Origin: JACMNW01 sp031406155
GTDB taxonomy: Bacteria; Pseudomonadota; Alphaproteobacteria; Rhodobacterales; Rhodobacteraceae
NCBI GenBank assembly: GCA_031406155.1
Contig: JANOGW010000066.1
Coordinates: forward strand, 1 to 64,000
Direction: 5' to 3'
DNA length: 64,000 nucleotides
In this document: positions 45,381 through 53,728 of the stretch, piece by piece
Layout of the letters: every line of letters starts with the position of its first letter
Numbering within the stretch: the first letter of the stretch is position 1
Notes under the pieces: generated by a model
Database searches by the model: none
What the model was told of the DNA's origin: nothing
The model's input: only the letters and a program-made list of their open reading frames with translations
Program-made: the position numbers and the translations under genes

Positions 45381-46307
45381 ATGAGCGTAGATCCCTATGC
45401 TGCCCTTGGTCTGACCAAAGCCGCCACGGCGTCGGAGATCAAGAAAGCCTACCGCAAACTGGTGCGGACTTCGCATCCCGACCTGCATCCCGACGATGCC
45501 GGCGCCGAAGCGCGGTTCAAGACGGTGACAGCGGCGCATGACCTGCTGAAAGACCCCGAAACCCGCGCGCGGTTTGATGCGGGTGAGATTGATTCGACCG
45601 GGGCTGAACGCCCGCCCCGCAGCTATTACCGCGAACATGCCGATGCCCCGGGCCAGGGGTTCGGGCAAAGCCGCGGATTTGACGATTTCGGCGATCCGTC
45701 GGACATCTTTGCCCATATCCTGCGGCAGCGCGCACCTGGGCCAGGCCCCGGTTTTGCCCATCCCGGCGCCGATCTGCGTTACACGCTGGCGGTGCCGTTT
45801 CTGGATGCGGTGCACGGCGTCAAGACCCGGATCACCCTGCCCCAAGGCGGCAACATCGAGGTTCAAATCCCGAAAGGTCTGCAGGACGGCCAGACATTGC
45901 GCCTGCGAGGTCGGGGTGGTGCGGGCTATGACGGCGGACCGGCGGGCGATGCGCTAGTGACGGTGCAAGTGCTGCCGCATCCGGTCTTCCGGCGGGATGG
46001 CGGTGACATCCATATCACGCTGCCGATCACCATCGACGAGGCGATCCTGGGCGGCAAAGTCACTGCCCCGACAATTAACGGGCCAGTCAGCGTGAGCATC
46101 CCGAAGGGCACCAGCAGCGGGCGCATCCTGCGTCTGCGGGGGCGCGGGGTCACGCGCGCCAACAGCACATCAGGTGACGCACTGATCGAATTGCAGATCG
46201 TCGCCCCGCCCGTGATCGACGCCGGGCTTTCTGATTTCCTGCAGGACTGGCGCAAAACCCATGCCCATAACCCCCGTGCTGCGATGATGATGGAGACACC
46301 GCAATGA
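45381..46307 (+). CDS. cbpA: DnaJ-family co-chaperone (CbpA-like)
   Basis: The 308-residue protein has an N-terminal J domain (DPYAALGLTKAATASEIKKA, HPDLHPDDA with the HPD triad), a glycine/proline-rich linker and two C-terminal DnaJ substrate domains (IEVQIPKGLQDGQTLRLRG, repeated as SVSIPKGTSSGRILRLRG). It lacks the zinc fingers of DnaJ, as CbpA does. It stimulates the ATPase of a DnaK chaperone in the cytosol. It is coupled by an ATGA overlap to a CbpM-like gene, and an FNR-type box precedes it. Confidence 0.9.
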   Translation: MSVDPYAALGLTKAATASEIKKAYRKLVRTSHPDLHPDDAGAEARFKTVTAAHDLLKDPETRARFDAGEIDSTGAERPPRSYYREHADAPGQGFGQSRGFDDFGDPSDIFAHILRQRAPGPGPGFAHPGADLRYTLAVPFLDAVHGVKTRITLPQGGNIEVQIPKGLQDGQTLRLRGRGGAGYDGGPAGDALVTVQVLPHPVFRRDGGDIHITLPITIDEAILGGKVTAPTINGPVSVSIPKGTSSGRILRLRGRGVTRANSTSGDALIELQIVAPPVIDAGLSDFLQDWRKTHAHNPRAAMMMETPQ

Positions 46308-46642
46308 CCGAATACTTCACCACGCGTCAGACCATCGCCGCCGTTCCCGGCTTGTCACACGCCCGGCTTGCAGCCTTCCTGCAGGCCGATCTTGTTGCAG
46401 CGCACCTGTCCGCCCATGGCCCGGTGTTCCGCCCTGTTGAATTGGCGCGTCTGGCATTGCTGTGCGATCTCGCCGATCATTTCGATCTGCAAAGCGACGC
46501 TTTGGGTGTGGTCATCGGCCTGATCGACCAGTTGCATGATGCGCGCAGGCACCTGTTCGCCATGGCGCAGGCGATGGAGGCCGAACCGCTGGATTTGCGC
46601 GCGCGCATCGGTGCGCGCTTTATGGGCAACCTTGCCGTCTGA
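46304..46642 (+). CDS. cbpM: CbpM-like chaperone modulator
   Basis: The 112-residue MerR-like helix protein starts at ATG 46304, overlapping the dnaJ-like stop. It contains RQTIAAVPGLSHARLAAFLQ and RPVELARLALLCDLADHFDL, as in CbpM, which binds the J domain of CbpA and inhibits it. Length and position match the known cbpAM pair. No regulator of its own is seen. Confidence 0.85.
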   Translation: MTEYFTTRQTIAAVPGLSHARLAAFLQADLVAAHLSAHGPVFRPVELARLALLCDLADHFDLQSDALGVVIGLIDQLHDARRHLFAMAQAMEAEPLDLRARIGARFMGNLAV

Positions 46643-46643
46643 C

Positions 46644-46880
46644 TTACCGCCCGCGCACCGAATTGCCACCCGCCAGAATGCCGTTGATCAACTTTTCGAC
46701 CGCTGCATGAAGATCGGTCCGGCCATCGTCTTTCGGGGTATGGTGATGTGCCGCCGCCGCGTCTTGCAGTATACCGATGATCTCGGATTCCGGCAGGATA
46801 TTGCGGTCATTCAGGGCCAAAAGCAGTGACTCGCAAATTGCCAGCGCGGCGGTACCTGACACATCATTCGACTGGGCCAT
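46644..46880 (-). CDS. Small hypothetical protein next to crp/fnr gene
   Basis: The 78-residue frame (from MAQSNDVSG; an upstream ATG at 46901 is possible) contains ALAICESLLLALNDRNILPESE and a histidine-rich HHHTPKDDGRTDLH. No family name is known to me. It is divergent from the Crp/Fnr gene with a hairpin-shaped inverted repeat between. Confidence 0.5.
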   Translation of the reverse strand: MAQSNDVSGTAALAICESLLLALNDRNILPESEIIGILQDAAAAHHHTPKDDGRTDLHAAVEKLINGILAGGNSVRGR

Positions 46881-46909
46881 TGTCGTTGTCTTTCCATTCA
46901 TGCCGTTGT

Positions 46910-46930
46910 CGGCGACAGAAACTGTCGCCG
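46910..46930. promoter_or_regulatory. Perfect inverted repeat before crp/fnr-type gene
   Basis: CGGCGACAG-AAA-CTGTCGCCG is a perfect 9-bp inverted repeat with a 3-base centre, in the divergent gap between the small ORF and the Crp/Fnr gene. It is a candidate autoregulatory operator. Confidence 0.5.
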
Positions 46931-46993
46931 CACACGGAACCGATTTCATCTTGGCAGTGTTTGTCTGTGTCGAATTGATCGAAAGCAGCTTCA

Positions 46994-47803
46994 ATGAACA
47001 CTTTGTTTGCCAACACTGCTGCGACGGCAAGCCTGAGCCTGCACGCCGGTCATTCCTCTCATCAGGTTCGATCGGTGACACAAAACAGCCCTTTTGCGCG
47101 CAAACTGGGTGCCTTCGTCGCCTTGTCGGACGAAGACCTGGCCATGCTTGACCGGCTGCATCGGCGGCGGCGCAGCTTTGTCGCGGGCGTCGATCTTGTG
47201 CATCAGGGGCAAGTTGGCCAATCCTGCTATATCCTGGCCAAGGGCTGGGTCTGTTCCTACAAGCTGCTGCCGAACGGCAATCGACAGATCGTGGATTTCC
47301 AGATCCCCGGCGACTTTCTGGGCCTGCGGTCCGTGCTGTTCCGGACCGCAGACCACAACATCGAACCGGTGACGCAGGTCGAGGCATCCGAGGTGGTCGT
47401 CGCCGACCTGCTGGAAGCCTTTGCCCGCACGCCGCGTCTGGCTACTGCCGTTTTATGGGCCGCATCGCGCGACGAGGCCATGGTGGCGGAACATCTGGTC
47501 GGCATCGGGCGGCGCAATGCGCTTGAACGCACCGCGCATTACCTCTTGGAGTTTGGCGCCCGCCTAAAGCTTGTCGGACTGGGCACCAACGAGGGCTACA
47601 GATGCCCCCTGTCGCAATACATGCTGGCCGACGCGCTTGGCCTAAGCGCCGTGCATGTGAACCGGGTCTTGCGCCAGTTGCGCGAGCTGGGGCTTTTGAC
47701 CTTCCAGGGCGGCCGCGTTGCCATCAATGATTTCGACGGGCTTGTGGCGCTGGCGGATTTCGACACGGCCTATCTTGATCACGACGGGCCGCTTTTACGT
47801 TGA
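46994..47803 (+). CDS. Crp/Fnr-family transcriptional regulator
   Basis: The 269-residue protein has a cyclic-nucleotide-type sensory barrel (FVAGVDLVHQGQVGQSCYIL, DFQIPGDFLGLRSVLF) and a C-terminal HTH_Crp domain with SQYMLADALGLSAVHVNRVL. The N-terminus has no cysteine cluster, so it is not an oxygen-sensing FNR. The recognition helix has HVNR instead of the E-SR of FNR/FixK proteins, so it may not bind the TTGAT boxes found around it. Start ATG 46994 is the first in frame. It is divergent from the small ORF and converges on the alcohol dehydrogenase gene with a nine-base 3' overlap. Confidence 0.88.
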   Translation: MNTLFANTAATASLSLHAGHSSHQVRSVTQNSPFARKLGAFVALSDEDLAMLDRLHRRRRSFVAGVDLVHQGQVGQSCYILAKGWVCSYKLLPNGNRQIVDFQIPGDFLGLRSVLFRTADHNIEPVTQVEASEVVVADLLEAFARTPRLATAVLWAASRDEAMVAEHLVGIGRRNALERTAHYLLEFGARLKLVGLGTNEGYRCPLSQYMLADALGLSAVHVNRVLRQLRELGLLTFQGGRVAINDFDGLVALADFDTAYLDHDGPLLR

Positions 47804-48832
47804 GATGATGACTTTGAGCGCCTTGGTCTTGGCAGCATTGCCAAAGGTGTCATAGGCGGCAAGGATATCGGTCAGCGCAAAATTGTGGGTGATCAGGCGC
47901 GTGGGGTCGATCTTTTTCGCAGCCACAGTCTTGAGCAGCATCGGGATCGTCGCCGTATCGACCAGCCGCGTGGTGATGGCGATGTTGCGGTCCCAGAGCG
48001 TTTCAAGATGCAAGTCGACCTTGGCGCCGTGGACGCCGATATTGGCGATGATGCCGCCGGGGGCAACCAATTCCTGGCACAGCGCGAAGGTGGCGGGAAT
48101 GCCCACCGCCTCGATCACGCAATCGGCCCCGCGTTTGTCGGTCAGCTTCATCACCGCCTTGACCGCCTTGCCATCCGCGCTGTTGATTGTCGCGGTCGCG
48201 CCGAATGTCTCAGCAATTTTCAGGCGGTTGTCATCCAGGTCAATCATGATGATCTGCCCCGGCGCGTAGAATTGCGCAGTTAAAAGGGCAGCAAGGCCGA
48301 TCGGCCCCGCTCCCACAATCGCCACAACGCTGCCGGGCGAGACCTTGCCGTTCAGCACCCCGCATTCGAACCCGGTGGGCAGGATGTCACTCAGCATCAC
48401 CAGTGCCTCTTCATCGGACCCCTTGGGGATGTGATAGAGGCTGAGATCCGCATGCGGCGTGCGCACGTATTCGGCTTGGGTGCCGTCGATCCTGTGGCCC
48501 AGGATCCAGCCTCCAGTGGTGCAATGCGAATACATCTGGCGGCGGCAATAGTCGCATTTCCCGCAGGCGCTGATGCAGGAAATCAGGACATGATCGCCGT
48601 TTTTGAATGCCGTGACGGCAGGACCGACAGAGTCGATGATGCCCACCCCTTCATGCCCCAGAATGCGGCCCGGTTCGCAGCTTGGCACATCGCCCTTGAT
48701 GATATGCAGATCGGTGCCGCAGATCGTCGTCTTGGTGATGCGGACGATGGCATCGGTGGGCGCGGTGATCTCGGGCTTGGGCCGGTCTTCCAGTGCTGTC
48801 TTGCCGGGACCGTTGTAGATGAACGCCTTCAT
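47795..48832 (-). CDS. Zinc-dependent alcohol dehydrogenase
   Basis: The 345-residue medium-chain dehydrogenase has catalytic zinc ligands (TICGTDLHI, GHEGVGIIDSVG) and the structural zinc lobe CGKCDYCRRQMYSHC. It also has a Rossmann motif VAIVGAGPIGLAAL and an acidic residue in IMIDLDDNRL for NAD+ preference. It oxidises an alcohol or reduces an aldehyde, for example ethanol/acetaldehyde or a diol. It lies 59 bases downstream of arcC on the same strand and may be the last gene of the arc transcript, giving reductant disposal in low-oxygen growth. Confidence 0.9.
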   Translation of the reverse strand: MKAFIYNGPGKTALEDRPKPEITAPTDAIVRITKTTICGTDLHIIKGDVPSCEPGRILGHEGVGIIDSVGPAVTAFKNGDHVLISCISACGKCDYCRRQMYSHCTTGGWILGHRIDGTQAEYVRTPHADLSLYHIPKGSDEEALVMLSDILPTGFECGVLNGKVSPGSVVAIVGAGPIGLAALLTAQFYAPGQIIMIDLDDNRLKIAETFGATATINSADGKAVKAVMKLTDKRGADCVIEAVGIPATFALCQELVAPGGIIANIGVHGAKVDLHLETLWDRNIAITTRLVDTATIPMLLKTVAAKKIDPTRLITHNFALTDILAAYDTFGNAAKTKALKVIIST

Positions 48833-48891
48833 AGCGGGCCGCCTTTCCGGATATGCGGCCTTGGCTTAGGGCCACTCCCAACTGTTGCCGA

Positions 48892-49878
48892 TCAGGCAGA
48901 GGTCGGCATTGATGCAGGTTTGTCCCGGTGCAATCGGGCGCCCTTCGCATTCGATTCTGCGCGGGTTCCCGCCGCCCTGATCTGCGTGCCCGCCCGCCCC
49001 TCAAGGATGGCGCGCGCATCCTGCAATCGACCAATGCCGGCGATGGTGCCACCCGCCCGCACAAAGGCGCTCGCGGCCGCGATCTTTGGCCCCATGGACC
49101 CTGCCGCAAAGCTCATCTTATCAAGCGCATCGGGCGTGATGCTGTTGATTGCTGCCTCGGTCGGCGTGCCCCAATCGCGCATCACCGCCGCCACGTCGGT
49201 CAGCATCAGCAGCGCGTCGGCCTCCAGTTCTTCAGCCAGCAGGGCGGCGGTGCGGTCCTTGTCGATCACCGCCTCGACGCCCTCCATCCCGCCCGCATCA
49301 TTGCGCACCACCGGAATGCCGCCCCCGCCCGCACAGATCACGCAGACCCCGGCGTCCACCAGCAGGCGGATCGCTGCAAGCCCCAGGATGCGCTGCGGCA
49401 GGGGCGACGGCACCACGCGGCGCAGGCCACCCTTGGGGTCCGACACCATCGACCACAAATGGGCGGCCCCGATCAGCTTGCCCTCTTCTGCCGTGTAGAC
49501 CGGCCCGATGGGCTTGGTCGGCTGATCGAAAGCGGGGTCCTGGACGTCGACCTGGACCCGCGTCAGCAGGGTGGCGCATTCGGCCCCGGCAGGCAGGGCG
49601 TTCATCAACTCCTGCTCGATCAGATAGCCGATCATGCCTTCGGTTTCCGCGCCGAGTACATCCAGCGGCCAGAGCGTGTCCGGCGCATAGGATGCCGCCT
49701 GCAACGCCATCAGGCCGACCTGAGGGCCGTTGCCGTGCGCGACAATAATCTGGTGATCCTTGGCCAGATCGGCGAGTGCTGTGGCGGCAATGCGGACATT
49801 CGTGCGCTGCGCCTCATAGGTCATCGGTTCCCCGCGTTTCAGCAGGGCGTTGCCGCCAAGAGCCACCACAATGCGCAT
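48892..49878 (-). CDS. arcC: Carbamate kinase
   Basis: The 328-residue protein converts carbamoyl phosphate and ADP to ATP, CO2 and ammonia, the energy-yielding last step of the arginine deiminase pathway. Motifs are RIVVALGGNALLKRG at the start, VAHGNGPQVGLMALQ, ICAGGGGIPVV and AVIDKDRTAALLAEEL. ATG 49878 lies just after the arcB stop, in the same operon; the frame allows a TTG start two codons earlier. The C-terminus (AGTRAESNAKG onward) extends a little beyond the usual end. Confidence 0.92.
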   Translation of the reverse strand: MRIVVALGGNALLKRGEPMTYEAQRTNVRIAATALADLAKDHQIIVAHGNGPQVGLMALQAASYAPDTLWPLDVLGAETEGMIGYLIEQELMNALPAGAECATLLTRVQVDVQDPAFDQPTKPIGPVYTAEEGKLIGAAHLWSMVSDPKGGLRRVVPSPLPQRILGLAAIRLLVDAGVCVICAGGGGIPVVRNDAGGMEGVEAVIDKDRTAALLAEELEADALLMLTDVAAVMRDWGTPTEAAINSITPDALDKMSFAAGSMGPKIAAASAFVRAGGTIAGIGRLQDARAILEGRAGTQIRAAGTRAESNAKGARLHRDKPASMPTSA

Positions 49879-49880
49879 CC

Positions 49881-50882
49881 TCAAGCCCCCAATGTGGCGA
49901 CAAGCACCGCCTTGATCGTGTGCATCCGGTTTTCCGCCTGATCGAACACCACCGAGGCGGCGGATTCAAACACGTCTTCCGTCACCTCCATGCAATCGAT
50001 GCCGAATTTCTGAAAGGTTTCTTCGCCCACTTCGGTGTTGCGGTTGTGGAACGCCGGCAGGCAATGCATGAACTTGGCATAGGGGTTGCCCGTTACAGCC
50101 ATCACGGCGGAAGTAACGCGGTAGGGCGTCAGCAGCTTGATCCGCTCGGCCCAGACATCATCCGGTTCGCCCATCGACACCCAGACGTCCGTGTAGACGA
50201 AGTCGCAGCCTTTGACGGCCAGCGCAATGTCGGTCGTCAACGTGATCTGCCCGCCATGCATCGCAGCAAGAGCATCGCATTGCGCCTTGATCGCGGGGTC
50301 CGGCCACAGGCTTTCGGGCGCGCAAAGGCGGATATCCATGCCGATCTTGGCCGCCCCCACCATCAGCGACGCCGCCATGTTGCCGGACGCATCACCAAGG
50401 TAGGCAAAGGTGATGTCTGACAGGTGCTTGTGGGTAAATTCGTGCATCGTCATCAGGTCGGCCAGGACCTGGGTCGGGTGGAAGTCATCCGTGAGGCCGT
50501 TGTAGACCGGCACGCCGGAGAACGCGGCCAGCGTGTCCACGTCCGTCTGCTTGAACCCCCGGTATTCGATGGCGTCATAGAACCGGCCCAGCACGCGCGC
50601 CGTATCCTTCATGGTTTCCTTGTGGCCGATATGGCTGCCTGAAGGGCCGATATAGGTGACATGCGCGCCTTGGTCGAAGGCCGCGACTTCAAAGCCTGAA
50701 CGTGTCCTCGTGCTGTCCTTCTCGAAGATCAGGGCAATGTTCTTGCCTCGCAGCCGTGGTTGTTCGGTGCCCGCCGCTTTCGCCGCCTTCAGGCTGGCCG
50801 CGAGGCGCAGCAGATGGCGTATTTCATCCGGAGTAAAGTCGAGCAGCTTCAGGAAGCTGCGGCCGTGGAGGTTGAGGGGCAT
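49881..50882 (-). CDS. arcB: Ornithine carbamoyltransferase (catabolic)
   Basis: The 333-residue enzyme catalyses citrulline + phosphate to ornithine + carbamoyl phosphate. Motifs are STRTRSGFE (carbamoyl phosphate), HPTQVLADLMT and HCLPAFHNRNTEVG. A ribosome site AGGAG lies at the arcA stop. Position between arcA and arcC argues for catabolic rather than biosynthetic use. Length and motifs are complete. Confidence 0.93.
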   Translation of the reverse strand: MPLNLHGRSFLKLLDFTPDEIRHLLRLAASLKAAKAAGTEQPRLRGKNIALIFEKDSTRTRSGFEVAAFDQGAHVTYIGPSGSHIGHKETMKDTARVLGRFYDAIEYRGFKQTDVDTLAAFSGVPVYNGLTDDFHPTQVLADLMTMHEFTHKHLSDITFAYLGDASGNMAASLMVGAAKIGMDIRLCAPESLWPDPAIKAQCDALAAMHGGQITLTTDIALAVKGCDFVYTDVWVSMGEPDDVWAERIKLLTPYRVTSAVMAVTGNPYAKFMHCLPAFHNRNTEVGEETFQKFGIDCMEVTEDVFESAASVVFDQAENRMHTIKAVLVATLGA

Positions 50883-50891
50883 GCGGCTCTC

Positions 50892-52115
50892 CTAGACCGG
50901 ATCGCGGATCAGCGGGCAGGTCATGCAGTGCGAGCCGCCCCTGCCCCGGCCAAGCTCGGCCCCGGGGATGGTGATGACCTCTACACCTGCCTTGCGCAGC
51001 AGCGTGTTGGAATGCGTATTGCGTTCGTAGCCGACCACCACGCCGGGACTGAGGCACAGAAGGTTGTTGGCGTCATCCCACTGTTCGCGCTGCGCCTCAT
51101 AGGCATCGCCGCCCGTGGGCACGGTACGGAGGGCCTTCAGTTCCAAAGCCTCGGCCACCACCTCCAGAAAGGGCTTGGTTTCCTCGGTCACGTCCATCTT
51201 GTCGGCCTTGCCCGGTCGTAGCGAATAGGTCTGGATCGCATCCGTCACCTCGGCAAACACGGTGACCAGATCGCGGTCGCAGAAGGTAAAGACGGTGTCG
51301 AGGTGCATCGCAGACCGGCTGCGGGGAAACTGGCAGGCGATGACCCGCTCGGCGGCATTGGCGGCAAACAGGGCGCGCGCCACCTGCCCCACCGCTTGCG
51401 GCGTTGTCCGCTCGCCCATGCCGATCAGCACGACACCGTTGCCGACAGGCATGACATCCCCGCCTTCCAGTGTGGCGGGGCCGTGATCGATCAGGGGATC
51501 GCCCCACCAGACCGGAAAGCCCGCATCCCTGAAATCGGGGTGGAATTTGTAGACGGCGGCAAGGTTCAGCGTCTCCAGTCGCCGTGCGGGCCAGTGCATC
51601 GGGTTCAGCGTGACGCCGCCATAGATCCAGCAGGTCGTATCACGGGTGAAGATGTGGTTGGGCATCGGCGGCAGCACGAAATCCTGCGGGCGCAGCATCG
51701 GGATCAGCACGCCTGCACGCGGGATCGGCAGTTCGGCGCGGTTCATCCCGCCGATCAGGACACCGGAGAGCTTTTCGGCGTCCATCTCCATCAGGCAAGC
51801 CAAGAGATCATCCGACAGGCCCACGCCGACCGAATTGTCGTTGATCCGAGCCTCCAAGAGCCAGCGGCGCGCCTCCACGTCACGCAGGGTCTCCTCCAGC
51901 AATTCGCGCAGGAATACCACCTCGACTCCGCGTTCGCGCAGCATGTCGGTGAAGGTCATGTGCTCGACGCGCGCCTGCTTTACCCAGAGCACATCGTCGA
52001 ACAGCAACTCCTCGCGGTTCTCGGGCGTCAGGCGCGCCATCTCGAGCCCCGGGCGGTGGACCATGACGCGGCGCAGGGTGCCCGCCTCGGAATGAACGCC
52101 GTAGGTGATCGCCAT
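50892..52115 (-). CDS. arcA: Arginine deiminase
   Basis: The 407-residue enzyme hydrolyses arginine to citrulline and ammonia. Catalytic parts are FTRDTTCWI, EGGDVMPVG, HLDTVFTFCDRD and the nucleophile cysteine in GGSHCMTCPL near the C-terminus. The fold is complete and the reading frame shows no damage. It is second in the minus-strand order arcD-arcA-arcB-arcC. Confidence 0.94.
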   Translation of the reverse strand: MAITYGVHSEAGTLRRVMVHRPGLEMARLTPENREELLFDDVLWVKQARVEHMTFTDMLRERGVEVVFLRELLEETLRDVEARRWLLEARINDNSVGVGLSDDLLACLMEMDAEKLSGVLIGGMNRAELPIPRAGVLIPMLRPQDFVLPPMPNHIFTRDTTCWIYGGVTLNPMHWPARRLETLNLAAVYKFHPDFRDAGFPVWWGDPLIDHGPATLEGGDVMPVGNGVVLIGMGERTTPQAVGQVARALFAANAAERVIACQFPRSRSAMHLDTVFTFCDRDLVTVFAEVTDAIQTYSLRPGKADKMDVTEETKPFLEVVAEALELKALRTVPTGGDAYEAQREQWDDANNLLCLSPGVVVGYERNTHSNTLLRKAGVEVITIPGAELGRGRGGSHCMTCPLIRDPV

Positions 52116-52123
52116 GTGGTTTC

Positions 52124-53563
52124 CTATCCGATAAGGACAGCGGCGCTGAGCGCGGCCATGATGAGGACGGTCAGCGCGGCCAGCAGCGGCCAGATGAACC
52201 GCAGCCAGCGCTCGTAAGGCACACGCCCGATGGCGAGGCCCCCCATGACGACGGCGGATGTGGGGGTGATCAGGTTGACGATGCCGCTGCCAGTGGCGAA
52301 GGCGGTGACGACCAGTTCCCGCTTCACCCCGGCAAAGTCCGCCACAGGCGCAAGGATCGGCATGGACAGCACCGCAAGGCCCGAGGTGGACGGGACAAGG
52401 AACGACATGCCAACCTCGATCCAGTAGATCACGTTGATGAACGCGACCTTCGGCAGCCCGGCCACGGTGGTTTCCGCCGAATGCAGGATGGTATCGGTGA
52501 TGTGGCCTGCGTCCATCACCACCACAATACCCCGCGCAAGGCCAATGATCAGGGCGACACCCAACAGGTCACGCGCACCGTTCACAAAGGCCTCGACCAG
52601 CCGTGCCTCGCCCAGCCGCGCGATGATGCCGATGATGACTGCGGCGATCAGGAACAGCCCCGACATCTGCGCCATCCACCAGCCCTGGCCGGACACGCCC
52701 CAGATCATCACGGCAAAGGTCATGGCGAACAGGACCAGCACGATCTGGTGCACGCCGGTAAAGGGTGTTTCCGACGTGGCCTTGCCACGCAGAAAATGCG
52801 CCTCGTTCGCCGCCTTCTTGTCGAATACCAGCGAACGGGACGGGTCCGCCTTTACCCGCGCCGCATAACGCATGACGAAGGCCACGGTGATCAGCCAGCC
52901 GACACCCAGAATGACCAGTCGCAGGATCATCCCATCGGCAAATGTCACCCCCGCTGCATCCGACGCAATCACCGTGGAAAACGCGTTGATGGTGGAGCCG
53001 AGCACGCCGATGCCCGCCCCCAGCATGATCACCGCCACGCCCACCAGCGCGTCATAACCCGCCGCAATCATCACCGGGATCAGAAGGACGTAGAAGGCCA
53101 AGGTTTCCTCGGCCATGCCATAGGTCGTGCCGCCCAAAGCGAAGAGCGCCATCAGGAAGGGGATCATCCAGTTCTCGCGCCCCTTCAGGCGCACCATGGC
53201 CCGCGCGATGCCCGCGTCAATGGCACCGGTCGCCGTGACCACGCCGATGAACCCACCGATGATCAACACGAACAAAGACACGTCGATGGCGTTGGCCGCA
53301 TAGCTGTCGGGGTCATAAAAGCCGGCAATCGGGGCAAGGATTACGTCGAACAGGCCCTGCGGATTGGCTTCGGTCGGGGCATAGCTGCCCGCAACGGGGA
53401 TGTCCTTGCCCAGCGCCTCGGACGCCACCCGTTCGTATTGCCCCGCCGGAATGATCCAGGTCAGCGCCGCCACCAGGATGATCAGCGCGAAGAGGATAGT
53501 GAAGGCCGACGGGAAGCGCAGCCCCGAAGCGGCGGGCGACGGGGGCTCTGGTGTAGTTGACAT
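52124..53563 (-). CDS. YfcC-family transporter, probable arginine/ornithine antiporter (ArcD role)
   Basis: The 479-residue protein has about twelve helices. Features such as PAGQYERV, VVTATGAIDAGIARAMVRLKG, TYGMAEETLAFY and SFLVPSTSGLAVLSMPILAP identify the YfcC/C4-dicarboxylate anaerobic carrier-like family. Being directly ahead of arcA it should supply arginine and export ornithine. This is inference from position, since the canonical ArcD belongs to another family. ATG 53563 follows AGGGGCCAAGTT. An FNR-type box lies 66 bases upstream. Confidence 0.85.
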   Translation of the reverse strand: MSTTPEPPSPAASGLRFPSAFTILFALIILVAALTWIIPAGQYERVASEALGKDIPVAGSYAPTEANPQGLFDVILAPIAGFYDPDSYAANAIDVSLFVLIIGGFIGVVTATGAIDAGIARAMVRLKGRENWMIPFLMALFALGGTTYGMAEETLAFYVLLIPVMIAAGYDALVGVAVIMLGAGIGVLGSTINAFSTVIASDAAGVTFADGMILRLVILGVGWLITVAFVMRYAARVKADPSRSLVFDKKAANEAHFLRGKATSETPFTGVHQIVLVLFAMTFAVMIWGVSGQGWWMAQMSGLFLIAAVIIGIIARLGEARLVEAFVNGARDLLGVALIIGLARGIVVVMDAGHITDTILHSAETTVAGLPKVAFINVIYWIEVGMSFLVPSTSGLAVLSMPILAPVADFAGVKRELVVTAFATGSGIVNLITPTSAVVMGGLAIGRVPYERWLRFIWPLLAALTVLIMAALSAAVLIG

Positions 53564-53628
53564 AACTTGGCCCCTGTTCATTCGCGATTGGATGTTTTGA
53601 ACCATAAGACGAACGATCCGGGCGCGCG

Positions 53629-53642
53629 CTGACACAGATCAA
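53629..53642. promoter_or_regulatory. FNR/FnrL-type box for the arc operon
   Basis: CTGACACAGATCAA has a perfect ATCAA half-site and a CTGAC half. It lies 66 bases before the transporter start and 87 bases before the divergent P-type ATPase. Arc operons are classic FNR/ANR targets. Confidence 0.55.
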
Positions 53643-53728
53643 TGCCGCGCCTGCAAATCCCACCCACACTATAGGATCATGTAGCCCGCGTTTCCACGTC
53701 CCAGTGGCCGCCCAAGTGGAGAACAGCC

